DNA of 64,000 nucleotides from Candidatus Gastranaerophilales bacterium (GTDB taxonomy: Bacteria; Cyanobacteriota; Vampirovibrionia; Gastranaerophilales; Gastranaerophilaceae). The position numbers were made by a program, and so were the translations under genes. Shown here one piece after another: positions 8,757 through 16,749 of the stretch. Positions within the stretch are counted from its first letter, which is position 1. Each line of letters opens with the position of its first letter. The DNA lies in contig CALUYS010000004.1 in NCBI GenBank assembly GCA_944325065.1, positions 1 through 64,000 on the forward strand, written 5' to 3'. The notes under the pieces were generated by a model. It searched no databases, was not told the DNA's origin, and saw nothing but the letters and a program-made list of their open reading frames with translations.

Positions 8757-9446
8757 TCAATCAAAAATCTGATTTATTAACTCACCTTGATTATTCTTTT
8801 TTAATGCTCTCATTAACCGTTTACAAGATTCACATTTGCCGCAGTGTTTTTGAGTTTTTGAGTTGTAACAACTAAATATGTATTTTAACGGTGTTTTCAA
8901 TTTTAAGCCCATTTCAACAATTTGTTCTTTTGTATAATTTGCCATTGGAGCTATAATCTTAACGTGGCATTGTGTAGAATATTCAAACACTTTATTTTGT
9001 GTATCAATAAATTCTATTTTATTATCAGAAAATGTTTCACCCTCTTCTTTATTTATCCCAATAACAATATTTTTTATATTGTATTTATCACAATATGAAG
9101 CAGCTATATTTAAAAATAAAGCATTCCTATTTGGTACCCAAACACTTTTTGCTGTATTTAAACACAAATTTATATCATCAAGCTCTGATTCAGTAACAGA
9201 AGGTGCTAGTTTTTTTTCCATTAATTGAGAAAGAAAATCAAGTTTTATCTCTTTTAAAACTATATTATAAAATCGACATACACTTCTAACCGCATTTAAT
9301 TCTTGCTTCTTAGTATTTTGCCCGTAGTCAAAAAAAAGTGCAAGTATATTATTATAATTTAATTTATTTATAATATAAGAAACTGATACAACACTATCAA
9401 GCCCACCTGATAATAAAACCACAGATTCAAAATCATTTATTTTCAT
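8757..9446 (-). CDS. queC: 7-cyano-7-deazaguanine synthase QueC
   Basis: 229 aa, normal QueC length. It converts 7-carboxy-7-deazaguanine, ATP and ammonia into preQ0, the precursor of queuosine in tRNA. The N-terminal PP-loop is clear (VLLSGGLDSVVS). The C-terminal zinc site has four cysteines in CYNSKTQKHCGKCESCKRL. A WVPNRNALFLNIAASY segment matches the conserved nucleophile-domain core. It overlaps the upstream HEAT-repeat gene by 4 bases. The pathway partner queD is elsewhere in the window (44063-44422); queE is not seen. Confidence 0.95.
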   Translation of the reverse strand: MKINDFESVVLLSGGLDSVVSVSYIINKLNYNNILALFFDYGQNTKKQELNAVRSVCRFYNIVLKEIKLDFLSQLMEKKLAPSVTESELDDINLCLNTAKSVWVPNRNALFLNIAASYCDKYNIKNIVIGINKEEGETFSDNKIEFIDTQNKVFEYSTQCHVKIIAPMANYTKEQIVEMGLKLKTPLKYIFSCYNSKTQKHCGKCESCKRLMRALKKNNQGELINQIFD

Positions 9447-10411
9447 AAATCGCTTTCCTCACAATAATCTTCTTTTATATCAGATAATATATTATCATAT
9501 ATTCGTTTTAATTTTACATTTTCTTCATTTTGTTCAACAATCTCTTGAATAGAATTAATATTACTTATATTAAATAAATTATATAAACATGCCTCAATTA
9601 CATCTTCATTATTTTCCTTTAATAAACAATTCTTTATTAATCTAAATGTTTGTTCTTTGCTATCTTCTTTACAATTTGCCAAAGCTTCAATGGCACTAAT
9701 TCGAACAAATGGTGACTCATCATTTAAATTTAAAGTTAAAGCTTTATATACATCATCATTATTACTACCAAAATTAGATAAAACTTCAATTATTCTCTCC
9801 TTCAAAAAAGAAAATTTACTTACAAGCCCATTTTTCGATTCCAAAATTGATATTAAAGGATTTAATGCTCGATTATCGCCTAACATTCCTAATGCCATAG
9901 CTGCGGATTCTTTAACATAAACAGATTTCTCATTTTCATCTTTTAATATATTTATTAAAGGAATGACAGCATATTTATCACCTATTTTTCCCAAAGCCTC
10001 AGCACAAGAAAGCCTCAATTTATAATCTTCATCCTTATTATTTAAACAATATAGAAGCGGATAAACACCTTTTTGGCTTTTAAAATTAGAAATAACTTTT
10101 GCACAAACACATCTTAGATTATTAATTTCATTTGTTTTATTTTCATACTTTGCAAATTTATCTTTTAACAACAATATATCAATTAATAAATCTATAGCCC
10201 GATATTCTTTTAATTTATCAATTTGAATTATAGTATAATTTAAAATATATATATCATTTTGGTTCTCTAATATATAAAGATAAATATTAGCAAGCTCTTC
10301 TTTAGAATATGAAGATTGTAACAACGAAACCAAATTTACATACTGATTTAAATCGCAAGATTTAATTTTATTGCTTATATCTCTATATTTTTCATTATTT
10401 ATATTTTTCAT
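9443..10411 (-). CDS. HEAT-repeat (PBS-lyase-like) protein
   Basis: 322 aa, built of short paired helices. Recurrent units of about 31-35 residues carry the family pattern LRLSCAEALGKIGDKYAVIP, then VKESAAMALGMLGDNRALNP and VRISAIEALANC. HEAT/PBS-lyase repeats act as protein-protein scaffolds and are abundant in Cyanobacteria and relatives. No catalytic residues are evident. It lies between a small Cys-rich protein and queC in a compact minus-strand run. The specific partner is unknown. Confidence 0.85.
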   Translation of the reverse strand: MKNINNEKYRDISNKIKSCDLNQYVNLVSLLQSSYSKEELANIYLYILENQNDIYILNYTIIQIDKLKEYRAIDLLIDILLLKDKFAKYENKTNEINNLRCVCAKVISNFKSQKGVYPLLYCLNNKDEDYKLRLSCAEALGKIGDKYAVIPLINILKDENEKSVYVKESAAMALGMLGDNRALNPLISILESKNGLVSKFSFLKERIIEVLSNFGSNNDDVYKALTLNLNDESPFVRISAIEALANCKEDSKEQTFRLIKNCLLKENNEDVIEACLYNLFNISNINSIQEIVEQNEENVKLKRIYDNILSDIKEDYCEESDL

Positions 10412-10443
10412 TTTTATAAATTAACAATACAACTATATATAAG

Positions 10444-10629
10444 TTAAGAATTATTATTAGATTGTTTTTTTTGGATTTCAAGCAGATTATTATGTGCAAC
10501 AACATAAATAGCACATAATTTTGAATTTTTCATATACCAAGCACATTTTTCTTGCATACATACCATATCATGTCCACTTCCAGAAGATAACATAGGACAT
10601 ATTGGAATTGAATTATTTATATTAAACAT
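10444..10629 (-). CDS. Small cysteine-rich protein, possible metal binder
   Basis: 61 aa with a strong GGGGGAT ribosome site just before the ATG. It has four cysteines, arranged CPMLSSG, then VCMQEKCAWYM, then LCAIYVV, spaced as in small zinc- or iron-sulfur-binding domains. Similar short CPM..C..ECAWY..CAI proteins are common in anaerobes, by recollection. No membrane segment is present. Its place directly downstream of an iron-sulfur flavoprotein gene may hint at redox function, but that is inference. Confidence 0.65.
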   Translation of the reverse strand: MFNINNSIPICPMLSSGSGHDMVCMQEKCAWYMKNSKLCAIYVVAHNNLLEIQKKQSNNNS

Positions 10630-10647
10630 AATTTATCCCCCTATAAA

Positions 10648-11484
10648 TCAGCACTGACGCAATAAATTACAATTTTGGTCACGTTTTTTTTCTTGTTCCT
10701 TATAAACCTGAGTACGATTTATAACTTCATCAAAATCTACCAAATGTGCATCAAAATCAGGTCCATCAACACAAGCAAATTTTGTTTCACCACCAACAGT
10801 AAGCCTACAAGCACCGCACATACCAGTTCCATCTACCATAATAGGATTCATACTTACTTCAGTTTTTATACCTTTATCACGAGTCATATTTGCAACAGCT
10901 CTCATCATTGGCATAGGACCAACAGCAATAGCATAATCTATTTTTTCTTGATTCATTAACCTATCTAAAACATTTGTTACAAAACCTTTTTCGCCCATAC
11001 TTCCATCATCTGTAGTTATAAACAACTCATCACAAGCATCTTTCATTTTTTCTTCCCAAAAAATTAAATTACGATTACGTGCTCCCATAACCATATAAAC
11101 TTTATTTCCTGCTTCTTTAAAAGCTTTTGCTATCATATAACAAGGGGCTGCACCATAACCACCAGCTAAACAAACAACTTTACCATATTTTTCAATATGT
11201 GTTTTTTTACCTAAAGGTCCAACTAAATCAGGAATATTATCGCCTTCATTTAATTGAGCAAGTTTTTTTGTAGTATAACCTGTTGCCATATATACTATAG
11301 TTAAAAGATTTTTTTCAATATCAACATCAGCAATAGTAAGTGGAATACGTTCACCATTTTCTTCACTTCTCAATATAATAAATTGACCTGCTTTGGCATT
11401 GCGAACTACATAGGGTGCAAATATTTTTAGTTCATATTGATTACTACATAATTCTATTTTTGATACGATTTTATATCCACTCAT
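10648..11484 (-). CDS. NfnA/PyrK-type FAD- and NAD-binding reductase subunit
   Basis: 278 aa. The fold is that of the sulfide/dihydroorotate dehydrogenase-like (ferredoxin-NADP+ reductase alpha) family. The N-terminal FAD-binding barrel includes ERIPLTIADVD. The NAD-binding part has CLAGGYGAAPCYMIAKAF. The C-terminal cysteines (GTGMCGACRLTVGGETKFAC) ligate a 2Fe-2S cluster. In anaerobes such subunits usually pair with a glutamate-synthase-like NfnB or with PyrD; neither partner is adjacent here. A GAGGG ribosome site precedes the ATG. Electron-transfer partners and direction cannot be told from this window. Confidence 0.85.
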   Translation of the reverse strand: MSGYKIVSKIELCSNQYELKIFAPYVVRNAKAGQFIILRSEENGERIPLTIADVDIEKNLLTIVYMATGYTTKKLAQLNEGDNIPDLVGPLGKKTHIEKYGKVVCLAGGYGAAPCYMIAKAFKEAGNKVYMVMGARNRNLIFWEEKMKDACDELFITTDDGSMGEKGFVTNVLDRLMNQEKIDYAIAVGPMPMMRAVANMTRDKGIKTEVSMNPIMVDGTGMCGACRLTVGGETKFACVDGPDFDAHLVDFDEVINRTQVYKEQEKKRDQNCNLLRQC

Positions 11485-11536
11485 TTAATATCCCTCATAT
11501 TTTTATTTCTAATTTAAATTATATCAGAAAAAAAAA

Positions 11537-12112
11537 TTATTGAACAATATATTTATCAAGCTCATTCAATATTAATTCATTAAATCTTTTAAATTTATTT
11601 GAAAATACAAAAACCTTATTTTCTAAATTATTTTCATAATATTTAATTTTTGAATTTATATCATTTCTTGATATTAAATCAACTTTTGTCAAAATTGTAA
11701 AACTTTTTAAGTTATTATATTTTATCCAATCATTCATAATTTTGTCATTTTTTTGCAAAGGATGTCTTGAATCTATAAATTGAATTAATAGTTTTAAGTT
11801 TTCTCTTTCAATCAAATATTGAGAAAGATTTTTTTGCCATATATTTTGAATATTATAACTAACACTTGCAAAACCATAACCTGGTAAATCAGCAATAATA
11901 AACTTATCATTAAATCTATATAAATTAATTAGCTGTGTTTTTCCTGGTTTATTACTTGTTTTTGCAAGCTTGTAATTATTTGCTATTGTATTTATAAAGC
12001 TTGATTTTCCAACATTTGAACGTCCGATTAGTGCAAATTCAGGCAAATTTGTTTCAATACAATCACCTAAAGTTGGGGAACTTTTAAGGAACTGTGCTGA
12101 TTTTATTTTCAT
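11537..12112 (-). CDS. engB: Ribosome biogenesis GTP-binding protein EngB (YsxC/YihA)
   Basis: 191 aa, typical length. It is a GTPase needed for 50S ribosomal subunit assembly. All G motifs are visible: G1 GRSNVGKSSFIN, G2 around KPGKTQLIN, G3 DLPGYGFASVS, G4 TKVDLI and G5 FSNKF. It overlaps the upstream small gene by 29 bases and precedes the reductase gene by 52 bases. Confidence 0.95.
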   Translation of the reverse strand: MKIKSAQFLKSSPTLGDCIETNLPEFALIGRSNVGKSSFINTIANNYKLAKTSNKPGKTQLINLYRFNDKFIIADLPGYGFASVSYNIQNIWQKNLSQYLIERENLKLLIQFIDSRHPLQKNDKIMNDWIKYNNLKSFTILTKVDLISRNDINSKIKYYENNLENKVFVFSNKFKRFNELILNELDKYIVQ

Positions 12113-12326
12113 ATAATTTTTTCCTTTTGTACATAACTGTTGTCAAAAGACTATATACTTTTTTATTATTTAAAACTGTAATTTGAGTTGTATCCCCAAT
12201 TTTATCGACAGAAATAGAACTTTTAGCCTTAAAAAAATTATCTTTATAATCAAGATGCAATATATTTATAAAATCACCAGAAATAATGCTTCTTGGTATA
12301 GATAAAAATATTTCAAACGTTTTCAT
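12084..12326 (-). CDS. Small unknown protein upstream of engB
   Basis: About 80 aa from the ATG giving MKTFEIFLSIP. In-frame ATG codons also exist at 12335 and 12371, and none has a good ribosome site, so the start is uncertain. It is predicted to be a compact alternating strand/helix protein with FKAKSSISVDKIGDTTQITV followed by LLTTVMYKRKKLYENKIS. That pattern faintly resembles Pcc1/CTAG subunits of the KEOPS tRNA-modification complex, but the match is too weak to name it. The long overlap with engB suggests coupling. Confidence 0.5.
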   Translation of the reverse strand: MKTFEIFLSIPRSIISGDFINILHLDYKDNFFKAKSSISVDKIGDTTQITVLNNKKVYSLLTTVMYKRKKLYENKISTVP

Positions 12327-12462
12327 TATATCCATTTTATTATGATACAAAAAATATAAACATATAACCATTATTTTTACATTATTTTACATAATATAAC
12401 TTTTTTAACAAAAATTTACATTAGAAAACAAGATATTATTATATATGATAAACTAAACAATT

Positions 12463-13131
12463 ATGGAAAATATTCAAAAGTTAATTTTATTTGATAAACA
12501 ATATAATTTTAAATATATTTTAGGCGTTGATGAAGCAGGTCGAGGTCCAGGTGCTGGTGATGTATTTGCAGCTTGTGTTTGTTTTGATTTAAATAATATA
12601 AAACTGATGCAAAATCTAAAAAAATTAAATGATTCAAAAAAACTTTCTCAAAATATTAGAAATGAAATTTATAAAATAATCGTATCAAATTCAATATATT
12701 CAATAAATCAGTCTAGTGTAAACGAAATTGACAAATTCAATATTTTAAATGCAACATTTATGGCTATGGAAAAATCAGTTAAACATGTTGTTTCACAATT
12801 AAATATTCAAGATATGAACGATATTTTTGTTTTGGTTGATGGTAATAAAAAAATAAAAAATTTAGATATAAATATGCAAGCAATTATCAAAGGGGATAGT
12901 AAATCAGCCTCTATTGCAGCAGCTAGTATTCTTGCAAAAGTTAGCCGTGATAATTATATGATTGAACTTGATAAAGAATATCCAAACTATAATTGGAAAA
13001 AAAATAAAGGATACTTAACAAAAGAACATTTGAATGCTATTGATAAATATGGTATGGTAAAGTATCATCGTAAGAGTTTTTTAAAAAAATATTTTGAATC
13101 AAAATCAAAACAACTGGGTATTTTTAAATGA
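12463..13131 (+). CDS. rnhB: Ribonuclease HII
   Basis: 222 aa. It removes RNA primers and misincorporated ribonucleotides from RNA-DNA hybrids. The catalytic signature GVDEAGRGPGAGDVFAACV holds the D and E metal ligands. LVDGNKKI carries the next Asp. KGDSKSASIAAASILAKVSRD is the conserved basic and Asp segment. It is the first gene of a plus-strand run and is divergent from the engB group. The next gene starts within its stop codon (ATGA overlap). Confidence 0.95.
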   Translation: MENIQKLILFDKQYNFKYILGVDEAGRGPGAGDVFAACVCFDLNNIKLMQNLKKLNDSKKLSQNIRNEIYKIIVSNSIYSINQSSVNEIDKFNILNATFMAMEKSVKHVVSQLNIQDMNDIFVLVDGNKKIKNLDINMQAIIKGDSKSASIAAASILAKVSRDNYMIELDKEYPNYNWKKNKGYLTKEHLNAIDKYGMVKYHRKSFLKKYFESKSKQLGIFK

Positions 13132-13787
13132 AAAAAAAATTTTTTCTAGTATTTATAATTTTAGCTATATTTCAAACATCTTGTTTTAGCATATCCATAT
13201 TAAAAAAAAAGAAACCAATTTTACACGAAGATGAACCATTGAAAGGTTATTATGGAACATTACCAAATTTAACCGAACAATTTCGTGAACTCAATGAAAA
13301 TAAAACAATTGAAAATTTATATGAGTCAACTCAAGAACTTAATACTGATAATTTACTTAAAGCACCGCTTGATAATAAAAAATATGTAGATATTATTATA
13401 AAGAAACCAAAAGAAACAGAATTTATGCTTGATATTTTTGATATAAAACATATTATTGATAAACTTAGAAAATGCATAGATACAACAAACGATATTCAAA
13501 GGTTCAATTCACTAAATAGCAATCTTATTGATAATATTGCATATATTGAAAACAAATATAAAGGTAAAGTTGAAGAAAACTATAGATTATACAAAATATT
13601 ATTAAATTTATCAAAAGAATCTCGAGATTTATCAGCATTAAGAATGGAAGCTCAAACATATTCAAAATATATGCTTTATTCTGGTGATGGTGCTAAATAT
13701 AAACCAGAAAATATTAAAAAACAAATAGAAAATTATAAAAAAAGCCTATTAAAAACATTAAATGAAATTGAGGAATTAATTTTATGA
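13128..13787 (+). CDS. Unknown exported protein
   Basis: 219 aa, family not recognised. A signal peptide is clear (MKKKFFLVFIILAIFQTSCFS). The Cys could be lipidated, but the residue three before it is Gln, so the lipobox is poor and a cleaved soluble protein is equally likely. The rest is mostly charged helix without recognised motifs, probably in the periplasm. It overlaps rnhB by 4 bases and is followed by ribH after 35 bases. Confidence 0.65.
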   Translation: MKKKFFLVFIILAIFQTSCFSISILKKKKPILHEDEPLKGYYGTLPNLTEQFRELNENKTIENLYESTQELNTDNLLKAPLDNKKYVDIIIKKPKETEFMLDIFDIKHIIDKLRKCIDTTNDIQRFNSLNSNLIDNIAYIENKYKGKVEENYRLYKILLNLSKESRDLSALRMEAQTYSKYMLYSGDGAKYKPENIKKQIENYKKSLLKTLNEIEELIL

Positions 13788-13822
13788 TAAGATAATTAGT
13801 ATAAAGTGAAAGAGGCAAAATC

Positions 13823-14287
13823 ATGGTAAATAAAATAGAAGGGAAATTAATCACAAACAACGAAAAAATCTGTATAGTTGTAGGACGCTTTAATGAGTTT
13901 ATAGGTTCAAAATTATTATCAGGTGCAATAGATACTTTAGTTCGACATAATATAAATGAAGAAAATATTGATGTTGTATGGGTGCCTGGTGCTTTTGAAA
14001 TACCATTAATTGCAAAAAAAGCAGCTAAATCAAATAAATATGATGCTATAATTACTCTTGGTGCAGTAATTCGTGGCAATACAGCTCATTTTGAATATGT
14101 TGCTTCTGAAATGACAAAAGGAATTGCACATATTGGACTTGAATATGAAATACCTGTTATATTTGGTGTTTTAACGACTGAAAATATTGAACAAGCTATT
14201 GAACGAGCTGGAACAAAAGCTGGTAACAAAGGCTCTGAAGCTGCTATAAATGCTATTGAAATGCTTAATTTAATGAAACAATTTTAA
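13823..14287 (+). CDS. ribH: 6,7-dimethyl-8-ribityllumazine synthase
   Basis: 154 aa, standard length. It joins 5-amino-6-ribitylaminouracil and dihydroxybutanone phosphate in the penultimate step of riboflavin synthesis. Conserved landmarks include [27 protein letters not shown] and [18 protein letters not shown] with the catalytic His. The segment [20 protein letters not shown] is also conserved. The AAGTGAAAGAGG stretch upstream gives the ribosome site. Other rib genes are not adjacent, and no FMN riboswitch is visible upstream. Confidence 0.95.
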   Translation: MVNKIEGKLITNNEKICIVVGRFNEFIGSKLLSGAIDTLVRHNINEENIDVVWVPGAFEIPLIAKKAAKSNKYDAIITLGAVIRGNTAHFEYVASEMTKGIAHIGLEYEIPVIFGVLTTENIEQAIERAGTKAGNKGSEAAINAIEMLNLMKQF

Positions 14288-14290
14288 AAA

Positions 14291-15004
14291 ATGAATAATA
14301 TAGAAATTTTAAATAAAATAAAAAATAATATTATCATTTCTGTTCAAGCTCAAGCTAATGAACCATTATATGATGAAAATTGTATGCTTGCCATGATGAA
14401 ATCTGTTATAAATGGAGGTGCTGCAGGCTTGAGAGTTGCAAATGTTCGTGATGTAAAAAATGCAAAAGAAAATTTTGATATACCTATAATCGGCATCACA
14501 AAACCGACTATAATTCCTCAAAATTATAGAGAACTTGTTTATATAACACCAACTGTAAGAGATTGTGTAGATTTAATTGAAGCAGGTGCTGATATTATTG
14601 CTTTTGATGCAACAGTTAGAAAAAACATTACTAATGAAAATAATTCTAGTTTAGATGAAATTATTTCAACAATTAAAAATGCAGAAAAACTTGCAATGGC
14701 AGATATTTCAACATTTGAAGAAGCAAAAATTGCTTATGAAAAAGGTGTTGATATAATTTCAACTACATTAAGTGGATATACTATTGAATCTCAAAATGTA
14801 AGTCCAAAAGATAAACCGGATTTTGGTTTATTAAAAGAACTAACTTCAAATTTTAATATACCTATTATACTTGAAGGTAGAATTTGGGAACCTAAAGATA
14901 TCAAAAAAGCATTTAAGCTTCAAGCATTTAGTGTTATTATTGGATCTTCTGTCACTCGTCCTCAATTAATAGTTAAACGGTTTATAGATATAGGATTAAA
15001 ATAA
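14291..15004 (+). CDS. nanE: N-acylglucosamine-6-phosphate 2-epimerase NanE
   Basis: 237 aa. It converts ManNAc-6-phosphate to GlcNAc-6-phosphate in amino-sugar and sialic acid use. The family opening ISVQAQANEPLYDEN is present, followed by MKSVINGGAAGLRV. A TIM-barrel core follows, with GITKPTI, ADIIAFDAT, MADISTFEEA and the C-terminal LEGRIWEPKDIKKAF. It sits 3 bases after ribH and its stop overlaps the start of the ROK kinase. No sialic acid lyase or transporter is seen nearby, so the source of the ManNAc is unknown. Confidence 0.9.
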   Translation: MNNIEILNKIKNNIIISVQAQANEPLYDENCMLAMMKSVINGGAAGLRVANVRDVKNAKENFDIPIIGITKPTIIPQNYRELVYITPTVRDCVDLIEAGADIIAFDATVRKNITNENNSSLDEIISTIKNAEKLAMADISTFEEAKIAYEKGVDIISTTLSGYTIESQNVSPKDKPDFGLLKELTSNFNIPIILEGRIWEPKDIKKAFKLQAFSVIIGSSVTRPQLIVKRFIDIGLK

Positions 15005-15891
15005 TGAAAAAGGCATTAAGTTTTGATATCGGTGGAACTAAAATAAGTTTTGCAATCATTGATAATAAGGGCAATATATTAAATAATATAGAAAAAATCA
15101 GTACTCCAAATACAAAAGAAGATATCTATAATTCTTTAAAAAACATTGTCAACAAATACAAGAACGAATTTGACATAATAACAATAGCGACTGCTGGTGC
15201 TGTCAATAATGAAAACACAAAAATACTCAGTTCAACAGGAAATTTGCCTGTGGGATATAATGAAATTGATTTTCAAAGTTTATCAATAGATAAAAAAGTT
15301 GTCATCGAGAATGATGCCAATTGTTCGGTTTGGGCTGAATATCAATTAGGCAGCGGAAAAGATTGTGGAGAAAATATAGTTCTTTTAACGCTTGGAACAG
15401 GTGTGGGCGGTGGAATAATTGTTAATGGCAAGTTATTGAAAGGGAAAAGTGGAAGTGCTGGGGAAATGCATTTTGTAATAAAAAATAAAAAAAGAGCTTG
15501 TACTTGCGGTTTTTATGATTGCTATGAAGCTTATGCTTCCGGTAATGGCTTAAAAAATACTGCAAGAGAAATATATAACGAAAGTACAATTACAACTTAT
15601 GATGTTATAAATGATGTTAAGAAAAATGATGAACGTGCTATTTTGGCTTTAAATGAATGGCAACATGATATTTCTTTGGGTATTATAGGTCTTGTTAACA
15701 TTTTTGACCCTAATTGTGTTATTTTATCAGGGTCAATGGCTCAGTTTATTGATTATAAAAAAATAAATAATTTTGTAAATAATAATATCGTTGTTCAAAA
15801 AACAGAAATAAAAAAAGGATATTTTGATAATAATTCAGGAATAATTGGAGCAGCATTATTTGGATTTGATAAATTAAAAGGAGAAGACTAA
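15004..15891 (+). CDS. nanK: ROK-family sugar kinase, probably ManNAc kinase
   Basis: 295 aa. The N-terminal phosphate-binding loop SFDIGGTKISFAIID, the ENDANCSVWAEY segment with the catalytic Asp and the TLGTGVGGGIIVNG motif define the ROK fold. Zinc-site cysteines are in ACTCGFYDCYEAYASG. ROK substrate specificity cannot be read from sequence alone. The single-base overlap with nanE argues for N-acetylmannosamine kinase, while glucokinase is the main alternative. Confidence 0.82.
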   Translation: MKKALSFDIGGTKISFAIIDNKGNILNNIEKISTPNTKEDIYNSLKNIVNKYKNEFDIITIATAGAVNNENTKILSSTGNLPVGYNEIDFQSLSIDKKVVIENDANCSVWAEYQLGSGKDCGENIVLLTLGTGVGGGIIVNGKLLKGKSGSAGEMHFVIKNKKRACTCGFYDCYEAYASGNGLKNTAREIYNESTITTYDVINDVKKNDERAILALNEWQHDISLGIIGLVNIFDPNCVILSGSMAQFIDYKKINNFVNNNIVVQKTEIKKGYFDNNSGIIGAALFGFDKLKGED

Positions 15892-15893
15892 TC

Positions 15894-16616
15894 ATGAAAT
15901 TAGGTGTAAATATTGATCACATCGCAACATTGAGAAACGCTCGAGGAAATATTGAACCAAATTTGCTTGAAGCAGCTTTAGTCTGTCAAAATGAAGGTAA
16001 GGCTGATGGTATAACCACTCATTTAAGAGAAGACCGCCGTCATATTATAGACGCAGATGTTTATTTACTCAAAGAACATTTAAAAATTCCTTTAAACTTA
16101 GAAATGGCTGTAAATGATGAAATGTTAAAAATAGCACTTGATTTAAAACCTAATAGTTGTTGTTTGGTGCCTGAAAGACGCAAAGAACTGACAACTGAAG
16201 GCGGATTAAATATTGTTACAAAGAAAGAATATATAAAAGATTTCATATATGAATTAAACAAATCAAATATTTTGGTTAGTCTTTTTATTGAACCTGATTT
16301 AAAACAAATTGAAATGGCCAAGGAAGTAAATACACAATTTATTGAATTACATACAGGCAAATTTTCAAATCTTTTTCATCAAAATGATAAATCTGGATTA
16401 AATAAAGAACTTAGTCGATTAAAAGAAGGTGCAATATATGCTCAGTCGATAGGCTTAAAAGTTAATGCAGGACATGGTTTGAATTATAAAAATGTTTATT
16501 TAATGAAAACAATTCCCAATTTAATTGAATTAAATATTGGTCATAGTATTATCTCAAAAGCTATATTTGTTGGATTAAAAAATGCAGTAGTTGAAATGAA
16601 AAACTTAGTTAAATAG
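15894..16616 (+). CDS. pdxJ: Pyridoxine 5'-phosphate synthase
   Basis: 240 aa, normal length. It makes pyridoxine 5'-phosphate from deoxyxylulose 5-phosphate and aminoacetone phosphate. Signatures include LGVNIDHIATLRNARG, ITTHLREDRRHI, LELHTGKFSN-like sequence and VNAGHGLNYKNV. A GGAGAAG ribosome site overlaps the end of the ROK kinase gene. This is the last gene of the rnhB-to-pdxJ run. Confidence 0.96.
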   Translation: MKLGVNIDHIATLRNARGNIEPNLLEAALVCQNEGKADGITTHLREDRRHIIDADVYLLKEHLKIPLNLEMAVNDEMLKIALDLKPNSCCLVPERRKELTTEGGLNIVTKKEYIKDFIYELNKSNILVSLFIEPDLKQIEMAKEVNTQFIELHTGKFSNLFHQNDKSGLNKELSRLKEGAIYAQSIGLKVNAGHGLNYKNVYLMKTIPNLIELNIGHSIISKAIFVGLKNAVVEMKNLVK

Positions 16617-16632
16617 TATAATATTTTATAAA

Positions 16633-16653
16633 ATTGTAAAATTTATTTACAAT
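16633..16653. promoter_or_regulatory. Inverted repeat ATTGTAAA-N5-TTTACAAT
   Basis: Perfect 8-base arms separated by ATTTA lie 16 bases after the pdxJ stop and about 100 bases before malQ. The repeat could be a weak hairpin or a protein-binding palindrome. There is no T-tract directly after it, so it is not a convincing terminator. Confidence 0.4.
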
Positions 16654-16749
16654 TCGTATATTTATAAATTAAAGCATGCTAGTATAAAATTAATGATATA
16701 AAAATATATGGATAGAAAAAATAATACTTAAATAATGAAAGGGAGAGAT

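Noticed and set aside
12084-12371. KEOPS Pcc1 subunit
   Set aside because: Only a faint pattern similarity; the length and strand order fit loosely, but no diagnostic residues could be pointed to.
13788-13822. FMN riboswitch before ribH
   Set aside because: Only 35 bases separate ribH from the upstream gene and none of the conserved RFN elements is present.
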